A DNA stretch of 64,000 nt, taken from NCBI GenBank assembly GCA_949592205.1, contig CATIUR010000001.1:239214750-239278749 (forward strand), read 5' to 3'. The notes under the pieces were generated by a model that saw only the letters and a program-made list of their open reading frames with translations, was not told the DNA's origin and searched no databases. The DNA comes from Helichrysum umbraculigerum. Its lineage: Eukaryota; Streptophyta; Magnoliopsida; Asterales; Asteraceae. The position numbers were made by a program, and so were the translations under genes. Shown one piece after another: positions 25,492-36,838 of the stretch (the first letter of the stretch is position 1; every line of letters begins with the position of its first letter).

Positions 25492-26635
25492 TCTAATGGT
25501 ACCAAGAAAAATTGCTACATACGTCACTCATCCATTAAATTGAAATTTTGATATCCAAAAATCCCACTACAGGATTATCTAAACCAATACATATCCAAAT
25601 CTTTTCTGAAAAATATAAACTGTGAAGATGAACCGTAAAATAAATCTTTTTGTTATTCACCCATTACAATACTAGCAACAAATAAAATTTAGCTCGGACA
25701 ACTCACATCAAACACGTTCATATCAAATTTTTACATCCCACCAAAATAATTATCCAACTAAATACATATATCCAATTTAAATAAAACGTTTCTATCTCAT
25801 CTAGCTTTTTAACCTTACACACCATTTATGTACCTTTAGCAAATGCTAAAAATCTGTAGCAACTGAAATTGTAACTGATGAGCACAAGTTTTTTCGGTTG
25901 TAATTCTGTATCATTCATCCCAGGAAAGTCCATTCCAATTTTAGCCATTGCCAAAAATCTTCATCAACTCATGTATAACTATTGAGCAAAATTAGTTACT
26001 CATCATATAAACCTTTCACAATTTTAGCACCAATAGGATGGAGAATAAAAGAGTGACAACTATACTTACCATCACACGACAATGGACTCTAACAAGGATC
26101 TCGACATGTTCCTGTTAGCACCGATGTCAACGCATAACCTACTATATATCATACCACCAAGTAAGGGATCATAAAATCCAACATGTAATTAGTTTAATGC
26201 GTTCTGAAGTATTATTACTATCTCAATGCTTTTGTGACTCTCTATTAAGAGACCTATTATCTTTCACAAATTGTTCGAACGGAAAAAAGAGGAAGCTTGA
26301 AGAAAACTTATGAAACTGGAGTTTGAACGATACTATAAACCTCGAGAGTTTTGATGATGAGGAAGAAGTCACCATATTAAATGATACACCAGAGTTGGAA
26401 GTTCCCGGTGTGGTGCCCATAAAAAGTGTAAATCAAATGAGGGTACACCCTGTTGCGGTACTAAACCGAAGCAGGGTATACAACTCGATTGATGCAATAA
26501 GTGAGGCTTCATATTTCATGTAACATTATTCTTAGTTTCTCAATTATTTCGGTCTTGAAAATTTTGTTTATCGTCACGGAACTACAACGTTTTCAATATA
26601 AAGGATACCGCCGCAACGCGCGGATACAACGCTAA
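25492..26635 (+). mobile_element. Helitron-type segment, 3' end secure, 5' end doubtful
   Basis: 3' end CCGCCGCAACGCGCGG, ATACAACG, CTAA|T (26632-26635), i.e. a CTRR with RR=AA. A candidate start A|TCTAATGG lies at 25492, right beside the minus-strand Helitron tip. It contains the open frame at 26323-26523. Confidence 0.45.
26323..26523 (+). pseudogene. Acidic C-terminal coding relic in Helitron
   Basis: 66 codons (MNDTINLESFDDEEEVTILN..., ending SEASYFM) with balanced composition, preceded in the same frame by CSNGKKRKLEENL and a TGA stop. The basic stretch followed by an acidic stretch looks like a real protein C-terminus rather than random AT-rich DNA. It lies 110 bp before the Helitron 3' end, in the same orientation. 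Family not recognised; an RPA-like origin is possible but unproven. Confidence 0.35.
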
Positions 26636-26639
26636 TAAT

Positions 26640-27012
26640 TATAATGTTTGCAAAAATATTATAAATATGTTCTACATGTATTTAATACTTGATTAGAAGT
26701 GACCAATTAAGATAACTGCGTTTTTCCGATTTTTCTATATAAAACTCTTAGAAAATCTTGACTCCTGTGTGTAAACTATTTAAAAATCTCAACTTAAACT
26801 TCATAAATGGAGTCTTTTACCTAATTATATAGTTTTATTTCTAAATTATTTAAAATGCGTCGTGTCTCGCTTTAACATAATCGTAACTACGCCGGTACTA
26901 ATCTCTCTCTAAAACTGATAGAGTAACATTTTACATAAAAGTAATTGGCTTCCATTTCAATTATAAGGTTGGGAGTTTAAATTCTTGATAGACAGATATA
27001 TTTATTCGTGGA

Positions 27013-27063
<51 letters not shown>

Positions 27064-27745
27064 GTGGGAAGATGTGCGTGGATATTTGTCCTTTAAAAAC
27101 TTATAATAAATAAAAAGTAACATTTTTGTCTATATGTCATGATTCTCATATTAACAACTCAACAAACATCCTATGTGACACCATTTCCTTAAGTTACTAA
27201 ATTTATATATCTCACCATACAAGCCTTTGATTATGAGAGGTTATTATTGTCTCTTAACGAGGTTTTTATAACCCGTGTGTTACAGTTAAAGTTTTAAAAA
27301 AAATATTATTAGTAATTGACATGAAGTATTAATTTCGCATAACGCCAATGTTTGATTTCCATTTGATATAGGGATAATAGCTTGAAAAAGTAACTAATTT
27401 GTTAAAATTAGACAATAAAAAGAATATGACTTTTGTCGATACTTCGGACCTATAATTTGAAATTGCGTAATAAAAAAAAATTAGTTGTAATAAAAGTTTG
27501 ACTATAGGTAAAATTACCATTTTATTATATATTTTTTTACTTTTTTTGCCAGTTTTAGTTGATCTGGACTTTACACATCATATATTCTTTTAATACGTTA
27601 ATTTTTCTAATCTTGCAAACATACTATATAAACACTAATTGCACTTTTCAAATGTTTAAATCCTAATTTCATTTTGAGAGAAAAGTATTTATATAGTATC
27701 TTGTAAGATCAAAAAAGACATGTATTATAAAATATATGATATGTA
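26640..27745. repeat. Left copy of duplicated segment (block R)
   Basis: It matches, in the same orientation and order, 32840-32985, 39721-39791, 40321-40516, 55361-55453 and 55645-56330. Shared landmarks include AATATGTTCTACAT, AAACTCTTAGAAAATCTTGA, CTCTAAAACTGATAGAGTAA, GTTATTATTGTCTCTTAACG and CATAACGCCAATGTTTGATT. This copy lacks the MITE, hAT element, Stowaway and LTR element that split the other copy, so it shows their empty sites. Confidence 0.85.
27018..27060. repeat. (TA)n microsatellite
   Basis: Uninterrupted AT/TA run of about 43 bp. Confidence 0.97.
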
Positions 27746-28024
27746 GCCTACATCAGCTAAACGGTCCAAAATTATTAGAAATTAAAATTAAAAAAAATAA
27801 AGATACGCTACTTACCTTCAAATTTATTTTATTTTTTAATTTATGTATTATTTTATCGATTTATGGCATTTTAAAATGTGACTCCTTTTTAGGCATCAAC
27901 AAAAGTTATATTTTTCTTATTGTTAAATTTTGATAAATTGATTAACTCCCTCATGTTACCTGTGAGACCGGTCGATAAGAGGTTGACAAAAAGTCAATTT
28001 TACCCTCTCTTTTTTTCTTGATAA

Positions 28025-28253
28025 TTGGAGTCGTGAGAGATTTCAAGGCATTCATTGGACCAATAAAGGGTATGGATGGAATACCCTATGTTAACTTTTA
28101 TGTATTCACAAGGGTTACATTTGATAGTTTCAGATAAGTATATAAAAGTTTAAGTAAAAATTGGTTTTTTATCCTCAAAGTTTGCTAAAAGTATACAAAA
28201 TTACGGGATTATTAAAAAGGGAATTTGATTTTTTTTTTAATAATTTAATCTAA
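28025..28253 (-). pseudogene. Inverted fragment of the RING gene 5' region
   Basis: On the minus strand this reads into ATGAATGCCTTGAAATCTCT, matching the first codons of the RING-H2 gene at 56627 and its upstream region back to about 56405 (CTATTGGTCCAATGAATGCC, TAACATAGGGTATTCCAT, AATAATCCCGTAATTTT). The match to the coding region ends after about 24 bases. The matching promoter resumes at 30206-30250 (CTATNACAACTAACAATTGT), so a Helitron and a foldback element landed inside it. No functional gene remains. Confidence 0.85.
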
Positions 28254-29219
28254 TCTTCTCTTATAACTAAAGGAGGAGACTCTTAGCTTATGTGTCAACT
28301 TAATCCCATTGCTAATTCATCTTAATCTGATGTGGCATTAATTCGTTTAATATGTGGCTTCTTAAAACACGACTTCACTCCTACGTGTCCATAAAATTGG
28401 GCTATTAAAGTAACAGATCAAATATTATAATTTGCTAGAAAATCAAATCAAATTGTAAATAGCATTTCCATACTTATATCTTGGAAAATTACTATTCTAT
28501 CAAAAAAAAAAAAACTTCCTTAATTTATGGTGCATTTGTTTTGGAAGTTATAGCCTTACCATGCTTAACATGGTCTAGCTACTATATAAATTTTAGAAAC
28601 GATTTTGCTGCATGAATGATTAAAATCAAATACCACATATTTTATACGTATATTGATCCATTGTGTTAGAAGAAATATGTTGAACTACTATTTTAGTTTA
28701 TCAATACCAATAATTATCCAAATATCTTTTTCAACTAATGATGTTATGGTTAGTTTTGATTTTTGGTTCTTAGGCACTTTTCATCATCTTTAGTGTGTTT
28801 TGAAATTTAGAGGATGACATTTAGTAGAGCTTCAATAGAACGTGAGATCGTATGCTACTAATTAATGTGGAACCATGTGGCAAAAAGTGACATTTTGATG
28901 AGTGATATTGTTTATTTTTTCTTAACAATTTTTGCTTAGGTGCTAATGTGTGAAAAACCTATTACAATGATTGAACAACGTTTTTCAACACCAACCAAGT
29001 GTTCGATTAAAAATTAATTGTTGTTGTATATTGTATTGTTTTTTAATTCAGGTTAAATTTCGGGGATGTATTTGAATTGAATTCTTTGAGTGCATGTACT
29101 AAATTTTATACAAGCAAAATCGCATTGTATGTAATTTAACATTAATTACCTAATTGATATTACCTAACTGATATGTATCAATATCTACCTAGCCGTACAT
29201 CGTACGGGTTTAACACTAG
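28254..29219 (+). mobile_element. Helitron
   Basis: 5' end A|TCTTCTCTTATAACTAAAGG; 3' end CCGTAC-ATC-GTACGG stem, GTTTAACA, CTAG|T (29216-29219). It is 966 bp, non-coding, and inserted in the inverted RING-promoter fragment. Confidence 0.85.
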
Positions 29220-29229
29220 TTTAATATAA

Positions 29230-30205
29230 GAGGTGAGTTCAAATAAGATTGGTAAAAAAGTAGGGAACGAGAGAACCAATAGGATCGTTCCATTTCATTA
29301 CAAAACTAACTTCCACTTTTACTTTTAAAATTAAATATCTCACAAACTGTATGTCCATAAATTATAAAAATTACATATTCGGAATCATCATCTTTTTCTC
29401 TCTGATTAGAGATCTCACAAGCTATAATTTCGTCGATTTTTTTTCCGTCGTGTTTTACACTATAATCACATGTGATTTATTAAAAAAGTTAAAATTTGTT
29501 CACGATTATTTATTCATGGTATATGTTAATTAACACGTGATTACAACTTAATATTCATATACATTAATAATTATAAATATAATTTAAAATATATCATTGG
29601 TTTTCACTAAAAATCATATGTGATTACTAGATGTACATTTAATCAAATATGATTTGTTATATAATCACATATGATTTTGTATATAATCACATATGATTTT
29701 CATTTAAAAATTGATATTTGATGAACAATTTACCGATATATGATAATTCATGTATGATTTCAACTTGATTTTTACTTAATGTTTAATTATAGTCAATGAT
29801 TTAAAATTCTGTAATCACATGTGATTGACTACTTTGATGTTCAATCGCATGTGATTACAACTTAGTTTTTCATGTTTAAATTTTTTCAAATCATCAATGA
29901 TTTGAATTTAAAGTTTAATTGTAGATATAAGCGTATGTGATTATTTTTTTAGTATTAAATCACATGTGATTTTACATTACAAATTCACGAAACCCAATAA
30001 AAAATGAAAAAAAAATAACTTTATCTATAGTATAGCTTGTGAGATCTATAATCGAAGAGAAAAATACGTTGATTCTGAATATGCAATTTTTTATAATTTA
30101 TAGACATATAGTTTGTGAGATATTTAGTTTAATAAAAAAAAGAAGGTGAAAATGGGTTTTTGAAATGGAACAATCCTATTGATTTATCCTTTTTTTTTTT
30201 TTTTT
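29230..30205. mobile_element. Foldback element with CACATGTG-rich core
   Basis: The outer arms (left AACCAATAGGATCGTTCCAT, AATATCTCACAAACTGTATG; right CATATAGTTTGTGAGATATT, GGAACAATCCTATTG) are inverted copies. They share the 'TATCTCACAAAC...AAATTAT' motif with the elements at 18298 and 34231. The left tip (GAGGTGAGTTCAAATAAGA) resembles GGGTAGGGTTCAAATGAGA of the 34231 element. The right tip is replaced by a T-run. Confidence 0.75.
29464..29971. repeat. Array of AATCACATGTGATT palindromes
   Basis: About eight copies of a 14-bp palindrome AATCAYATRTGATT occur at irregular spacing (for example 29464, 29612, 29662, 29813, 29958), all within the core of the foldback element. Confidence 0.85.
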
Positions 30206-30293
30206 CATTCTTAATCTATCACAACTAACAATTGTATCTAGATTCATCGAGCTTTGAGATGTTTTGTGTTTGTTTTTTCAATCTTTATTTTAA

Positions 30294-30296
<3 letters not shown>

Positions 30297-30375
<79 letters not shown>
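30297..30375. repeat. (TA)n microsatellite
   Basis: About 79 bp of pure TA repeat. Confidence 0.97.
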
Positions 30376-30379
<4 letters not shown>

Positions 30380-30387
30380 CAAGTATA

Positions 30388-31356
30388 TCTAAATTCAAAT
30401 AAACATAAATGTATATACTAAGCGAGTAGTAAAGATGGCTCCATGATTTACCACGTAAGCAAATTAATTTAGATTGAAGCTTCAAAATTTGCCACGTGGC
30501 ATTTTCTCTAATTTTTTTATTATAGTATTTAATAATTAAATTGGATTATGATATACATATATGATATGATACGGAGTTTGATGATAAATAATGATATGAT
30601 ATACTTAATTTAATATTTATACTTACATTTATCTTTTTGGTAGTATTTGATACTCCATATATCTCTAAGAACTTAAAAAGGTGTGAATAAAAGTCATCTT
30701 AGCTTTCCTTCAAGTTTAATGACGTATGGATGTATATTATACTATTATATTTTAATTTTAATTAATAGGTTACCTATTAAATTAATATCTTTAAAAATTG
30801 CATACTTAAATCTATCTATTATAACCTATTGCAAAACGGATTTGTTCTAGAAGTCATATATCATCTATATATATTACATATATAATATAATTTTAGCTCT
30901 CGACGAATGTTCTCTTTCAAAGAATTATGCAATACAACAATTTTTATTTCTGTTTAGTTTGTTTATTCTATCGATAATTGTGTTTTCTTTGTTATTATTT
31001 TCATATATAAATCTAATATTTTTGTTGATTTTTTTTTCAGTTTCTCAATTGTTTGAAGTTTGCAGACGTCAATCAAAGTGCAAGTATATTAAATAATTCA
31101 TAATTGGTAAGTTTTCTTATTAGGAACACAATAACGTGCAAATTGCGTATTATTCATTATGTATGTTTCTGGATCTTTTTGTTCATACTTTACATGTATT
31201 TTTTATTTCAGTTATGTCTTTAGTTTTTCCAACTCAATGGTAGTAATTTATCTTGACATGGATCTACGAATTGTAATGTATTGTTATAAGATGTCGATTG
31301 AATAGTTAAATATTGAAGACTTTAGATTGTCGTGCATCGCACAGGTCTATATCTAG
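30388..31356 (+). mobile_element. Helitron
   Basis: 3' end GTCGTGCATCGCACAGG, TCTATAT, CTAG|T (31353-31356). The 5' region has the familiar TGCCACGTGGCATTTTCTC block about 100 bp in. The exact 5' TC (about 30388) is uncertain because of neighbouring TA repeats. Confidence 0.6.
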
Positions 31357-31369
31357 TATAATTAAATAA

Positions 31370-32059
31370 GAGCATCGATAACAACTTAATTGTAGAAAAT
31401 GACAGTTCGCTTACTCTTTGGATATGATTCACGATTTGTGAAGGACATTATTTGATCCTTAATCATGTTCTGATTATGATGTTATACGATGTAGTTTAAG
31501 CATTGTACGTATATTATATTTATTATTTACATAATAATTGTTCTTCTACAATGCTTTTTAATAGGTGTAATTAATTATTTACATAATAATTGTTCTTCTA
31601 CAATACTTTTTAATAGGTGTAATGTGTCAACTTGTTTCGTGTTTGAGTGACGACATTGAAGATGGTATAATGTTCTCATAGGGTACCTAGTTTCCATTTC
31701 CATTATACGGTCGCTGTTTGGATTGAAGGTATTCCTAGCTTGTTCCTATTGTCCCACTGATCTTAACTGACAAGCAAATCTTTTTCCTTTCGGGAGGGTC
31801 TTCCATTTACATTTATGGTAGAGATTAGTTAGCGTATTTATCACTTCTCTAAATCTTTATAAGTATATCATATCCATCCGTCCTCGAATTCCCCCCCCCC
31901 CCCATGGAAATTTTCCACTCTTTTTGTGAGCGTCTCCACAACTCCTTTTAACCTATGAAACGAAGGGGATATGATGCAAGTTTATAAGTGTGGGACCTCA
32001 GAAACGGTGACCCTCCCCTGTGCATGGGTTTTTAACGTTTCAAGTAATATATGTATAGT

Positions 32060-32060
<1 letters not shown>
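31370..32060. repeat. Left copy of duplicated segment (block S)
   Basis: It matches 57400-58010 directly and collinearly. Landmarks are TTTACATAATAATTGTTCTT, CTTGTTCCTATTGTCCCACT, TTCCATTTACATTTATGGTA, ACTCTTTTTGTGAGCGTCTC and GGTTTTTAACGTTTCAAGT. In the right copy this block begins about 370 bp after the RING stop codon. A 54-bp internal tandem duplication (31521 and 31575) is private to this copy, as is the run of 13 C at about 31892. Confidence 0.85.

Positions 32061-32122
<62 letters not shown>
32061..32122. repeat. (CT)n then (TA)n microsatellite
   Basis: About 40 bp of CT followed by about 22 bp of TA. Confidence 0.95.
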
Positions 32123-32258
32123 GCTAGCTTTCAAACCATTTGTGTATATACACAGGCCGTTAGACTTTTATTTCATTTTTAAGTATTAAAAAATGTATAT
32201 GAAAAATTCTAACATTTTATATTAATTTAAAATTCTGCATTGGAGTTTGAAACCAAAT

Positions 32259-32263
<5 letters not shown>

Positions 32264-32295
<32 letters not shown>
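32264..32295. repeat. (GT)n microsatellite
   Basis: About 32 bp of GT repeats. Confidence 0.95.
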
Positions 32296-32298
<3 letters not shown>

Positions 32299-32589
32299 GC
32301 AATCTAATCGGTAATCATATATCGATTCCAAATAATAGATCTTATTGTTTACTTGATAATAAGAATCTGATAGAGAAAAATTTGATAAAAGAAGAAAAGA
32401 AATCATGACTTTAATAGTTACTAGCATATATGAATATTCTAATTGTTAAGAGTTATCAATTACTCAAATAATTTAATAGTAATTTCTAAACTTATTTCAA
32501 ACTATATACTCAATTTATTCGAATCATGAATCTCATTTTGATCAATTGAAATTTTATTTAATTGATGACATCACAAAAGTTAATCATAT

Positions 32590-32985
32590 ATTATATTTAG
32601 GATAGGATATATATATCGGGAACCATTTTTGTGGATATGGCAAATAATGCCAGCAGAAAAAAAAAAGTACAAAAAAAATATATCAAGAAAACGACTTACA
32701 AAGAGAGATGATTACAAAACTACATGAAAAAGATTGAATAAAATCCATTTTTTAAAGCATTCACATATATCATATGAATGATGAAAGATCGTTCAAATCT
32801 AATGGCCACCAACTTTGCTCTAAAAATTCTATATATTATGATGTGTACAAGAATATTATAAATATGTTCTACATTTATTTAATAGTTAAGATTAGTAGAA
32901 GTGACCAATTACGATCACTATGTTTTTCTATTTTTCTTTATAAAACTCTTGGAAAATCTTGACCCATGTGTGTAAACTAAGGATG
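32590..32985. repeat. Right copy of duplicated segment (block Q and start of R)
   Basis: 32620-32830 matches 18048-18250; 32840-32985 matches 26640-26785. In this copy Q and R are adjacent, whereas in the left copy about 8.4 kb of Helitrons and foldback sequence separates them. Confidence 0.8.
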
Positions 32986-32987
32986 AG

Positions 32988-33332
32988 CATGAGTACCGAA
33001 ATTCCGATACCGTACTTATACCGTACTGGTTCCGTACCCGTACCAATACCATCCCACTTTAAACAGTACGGTATTCGGTACTTGTATAATTTGGATGCGG
33101 TACTTTCGGTATGGTATCGGTATTTTCCCGGTTTAGTACCCGGTCCCGTTAACGTCCTATCTTTTTGCAACTATATGATTTATACGATAATATTGTTTAC
33201 TAAGAAATAAGAACGGTTGTTGGTAACACATGTTATAACTGATGAGTCATAAACATTTACAAAACCTAAATCCTAATCATCATCAATTACTAAGGATTGC
33301 AATCAACTACAATCATCATCATAATATGCAAC

Positions 33333-33366
<34 letters not shown>

Positions 33367-33943
33367 GTCATCATCATCATCATGAGAATGAACAAAGAAT
33401 ATGAAAGTACCTATATCCTTATGCGCAAACATATGAAATCTTATGAATTCAATTTACGACACTATGAAATAATGAGTATCATCTTTTTTGGGTCATGTTT
33501 ATCTTATTTGTTTAATGTCACAATTATCAACTTTATTTATTTATGTTATATTATGGTCAATGTAGTTGATAATTTCGTATTTGATGATTTAATGTGAACG
33601 ATATTGACTATTGTGAACTATATTTCGAAAACATAAGCATGTCGATTCTTTGTCATCTTTTTGTTTAAGTTACCATACTTAGTCCAGTTTGGTATTGAGG
33701 TGATGTTATGTTTTTGTGTTGTACCACTTTTTACAGTTGAACATTGTTCGCTTTTGTATTTTTATATATCCGGTACCAAGCAGGTATAGTACCACTATTT
33801 ACCGTACCAATACTCGTACCGTACCGGTACCATAGCACTTTATTTGGTAAGGTATGCGGTACTCACATTATGACCAAAAAGAATAGCGGTACCAACCGGT
33901 TTGATACGGTATGGTACCATTTCTGTATCACGCTCATCCCTAC
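32988..33943. mobile_element. Non-autonomous TIR element rich in GGTACCG words
   Basis: Termini GGATGAGCATGAGTACCGAA and, reversed, GGGATGAGCGTGATACAGAA. Subterminal zones (33000-33160, 33770-33935) are packed with GGTACCG/CGGTACC-type words. It interrupts block R of the right copy. No clear TSD was found. Confidence 0.65.
33332..33382. repeat. (ATC)n microsatellite
   Basis: About 50 bp of CAT/ATC units with one interruption. Confidence 0.95.
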
Positions 33944-34230
33944 TTACTTTTTCGTAGCGCTCATCCTCTAACTTGTTAAATTTCGCAATTTTTGTCCTTC
34001 CATCTAACTTCAGTTATTTTTCCCCGTTAAATCTTGTATAATGACCAAAGTACCCTCCTTATTCTTGTTCTTCATCACACACTATCTAATCCTTATTTTA
34101 TAAAACCCCAATTTCATCATCATCAACACAAAACACTCAAATCATAACCCATTCAATAGATCAGTTCTTCATTTACAGTTAACAATTTTTAATTCACTAT
34201 ACATATACATATTACCTATACATATAACAT

Positions 34231-35045
34231 GGGTAGGGTTCAAATGAGAATAGGAATTTGTGTGAGAATGAGGGAACCAATGATATCAAGCCATGTGTAC
34301 AAAGAGAATGTTCCACATGTACAAAACCCATTTACCCCCAACATCAATTATCTCACAAACGACAAATCCAAAAATTATGAAAATTGCACCATTAAATTCA
34401 GCGTTTTCCCCTCTTCGATTTGCCGTCCCTCAAGGCATACTTTCGACGAATTTTTTTTTCCCATTTTTTTGGTGGGTTTCACATTTACTAACACATGTGT
34501 TACAGTGTTGCATTTAGGGTTTAGGGTTTGGGGTTTATGGGTTAGGGTTTCGGGTTTGAGGTTTGGGGTTTCGCCCCCGAAACCCCAAACCTCAAACCCT
34601 AAACTCTAACCCATAAACCGCAAACCCTAAAGCCTAAACGCTTTACAAAACTCTAAACCCTAAATCATATTAAACCCTAAACCTTAAACCCTACTAAACC
34701 TTAATAAACCCTAAACCCTCTAAACCCCAACCCTAACCCTAAACCCTAACCTTAACCACAAATTAAATGTATAACCAATCACTAACACATGTGTTACTAA
34801 TTTGTAAAACCCACCAAAAAATGGAAGAAAAAAAAAGTTGTCGAAAGTATACCTTGAGGGACGGCAAATCGAAGAGGAGAAAACGCTGAATATTATGGTG
34901 CAATTTTCATGATTTTTCGAATTACCGTTTGTGAAATATTTAATTTTAAAAAATGTGGAGGAGAGAGAATAAAGTGACACATGACATAAATCTATTGGTT
35001 TCCTCATTCTCACTCAAAATTGATGTACTCATTTGAACCTTACTC
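34231..35045. mobile_element. Foldback element with telomere-like core, 10-bp TSD
   Basis: The left tip GGGTAGGGTTCAAATGAGAA and the reversed right tip GAGTAAGGTTCAAATGAG pair. Arms remain complementary through CACATGTGTTA and the AAATCGAAGAGG blocks to a core of TTTAGGG-type units on the left and CCCTAAA-type units on the right. CATATAACAT is present directly before (34221-34230) and after (35046-35055), a 9-10 bp duplication typical of Mutator-like elements. No ORF is credible. Confidence 0.88.
34505..34755. repeat. Interstitial telomere-like repeats, head to head
   Basis: TTTAGGG/GGGTTTAGGG variants occur to about 34570, a switch at TTTCGCCCCCGAAA, then CCCTAAA variants to about 34755. 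The two halves are reverse complements around 34577, so this is an inverted array inside an element, not a chromosome end. Confidence 0.9.
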
Positions 35046-35607
35046 CATATAACATATATATTTTGACAACAGGAAATGAGTGGATGAAGCTACTGCTACT
35101 TGGCCACATGAATACATAAATGGTTTAAATAGTAGCAACAAATACAATTAACCATTCTTCTCAAATGCCAATCCTATCCCAATATAACAGCCATGGTTTT
35201 CTTCCAATAACATCGTCGTTTAAATTTAATACCACAACAATCCCATTTATTTTACATGTTCACTAAAAAAGTTGAACACAAATTCGGATCTGGAAGTACA
35301 ATAAGAATACGAATAAAATATGCTCATTTCTACTACAAAAGAAGAATCGATGCCATCGATCTTGATAATTACGGTCAGATCTACAGCTTCATTATTCCCT
35401 AAAACGGGTCTGTTCGCTTTCCCGTTCGCCGGAAATGCTCGTTTCCCCGGTTCGCCGGATACCTGCTACGGCCGATTTTGGTTGCGATGGTGACACATTC
35501 CGGTTAAAGACCTGGTGGTCGGTGTGTTCTCTGACGTCGCATCCCGCTACATCAATTTCCGGTGGAAGACATGGTTGCGATACGTGTGCATGTTTGTTTT
35601 TTTATTG

Positions 35608-36838
35608 AACATCGATGGGTTTTTTTTTACGGGTTAATCAACAAAATCGGCATTGAACTGCTACCTTTCGTTGCATGTAAGCAACCAACCCAAAGTATTG
35701 TTCATGTACGCAACAAACTGGTTGGTTTCGTGTTGCAATCCTGCAAAGTATGATTTTACCATTTGGTTATTGCAAAAGCTGAGCTGGCAGCCATGTCACA
35801 TGCCACTTTTTTTTTTTTGCCACATGTCTATTCCAGCTGGCATCCACAACACAACAAACACCTCTCCCACCATACCCTCCACCACCATCCAACACTCCTT
35901 TAAGCATTCCACTCGTATACTCCGGTGGATCACTTGAACCGTTCCTGATACTATCTCCGAATTCAACCCTAACTTAAACTCAGAACTAACATTGACAATT
36001 ATTGAACAACCAAAACTAGGGCATGTTAACTTAACTCTAGGTAGTATAATCAGATTCCCTTTTCCTTCTATATATACATCACTCATAAATATCAAACTAG
36101 AATTCAGTTCACACGTAGTGTCTAAACTACCAATACATAGTAAATCATCTTCGCAAGACAGCGAAGGAGGATGCGTTGGGGGAGACAGTGGCGGTGGCGA
36201 CGGCGATGAGTAATCTCCATGAAAATCAACAAAATTAGGATTAGAGGAAATGAAATTGAAGCTGTATATACTAATAATAATAATAACAATTAGAGAATAA
36301 TAATTACGTGCAGACAATGAATTAGATTGATTGAACGGTGAGAAGTTATGAGAGTGACGGACGACGGCGAAGAGCGGTGGTGGATGATGGTAAGGGACCA
36401 CCGCTGCTTGTAATGGGTGTCAGGATCAACTGATGCAGCTCCGGCGAGTTGTTGCTGTTCGGTGGTGATAGACCTCGAAATAGATCGAAAACCAGATCTG
36501 TAGTTTTAAGATCGTGGCCATTGTTGTTTTGAAAATCCTCGCCGTCACCGACTATCTACTAATTAGGTATTTATTTCAATTTATTAAAGATTTATGTAAT
36601 TGAAAAAATGCCAAGTATATATTTTTTTCCATGTCACATTTAAAAAAAAATTAAAAATACATTAATATATAAGTTTACCAGCTGAGCCGGTAACTGGTTA
36701 CCATGTTGCTTACATAAGTACAAAACCAACCAGTTTGTTGCGTACATGAACAATACTTTGAGTTAGTTGCTTACATGCAACGAAATGTGGCAGTTCAATG
36801 CCGATTTTGTTGATAAACTCTTTTTTTACAATTGAAGA
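35608..36838. mobile_element. Gene fragment bracketed by about 130-bp inverted repeats
   Basis: 35632-35745 (ATCAACAAAATCGGCATTGA...GCAACAAACTGGTTGGTTT) reappears reversed at 36725-36820 with few changes. Between them lies a fragment of a glycine-rich-protein gene. The arrangement resembles a transposon that captured host sequence, but termini and TSD were not found. Confidence 0.55.
35800..36401 (-). pseudogene. N-terminal fragment of a large plant glycine-rich membrane protein gene
   Basis: The minus-strand frame has a hydrophobic segment (SLIVIIIISIYSFNF), then a proline-rich stretch and the block SCEDDLLCIGSLDTTC, DVYIEGKGNLIILP, CPSFGCSIIVNVSS and SEIVSGTVQV. This order matches the start of the large plant glycine-rich proteins of the At5g11700/At4g32920 type (family recalled, not searched). 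After about residue 160 the expected glycine-rich part continues in another frame (KGVLDGGGGYGGRGVCCVVD), so a frameshift is present. No ATG precedes the hydrophobic segment in frame, an upstream TGA closes the frame, and the rest of this very long protein is absent. It sits between inverted repeats, so it is most likely captured sequence. Confidence 0.75.

Noticed and set aside
32928..33210. Tyr/Gly/Pro-rich ORFs on both strands
   Set aside because: They are translations of the GGTACCG-rich subterminal repeats of a non-autonomous element.
34505..34755. Possible chromosome end or fusion point (telomeric repeats)
   Set aside because: The array is degenerate, inverted, and enclosed in a transposable element with its own TSD.
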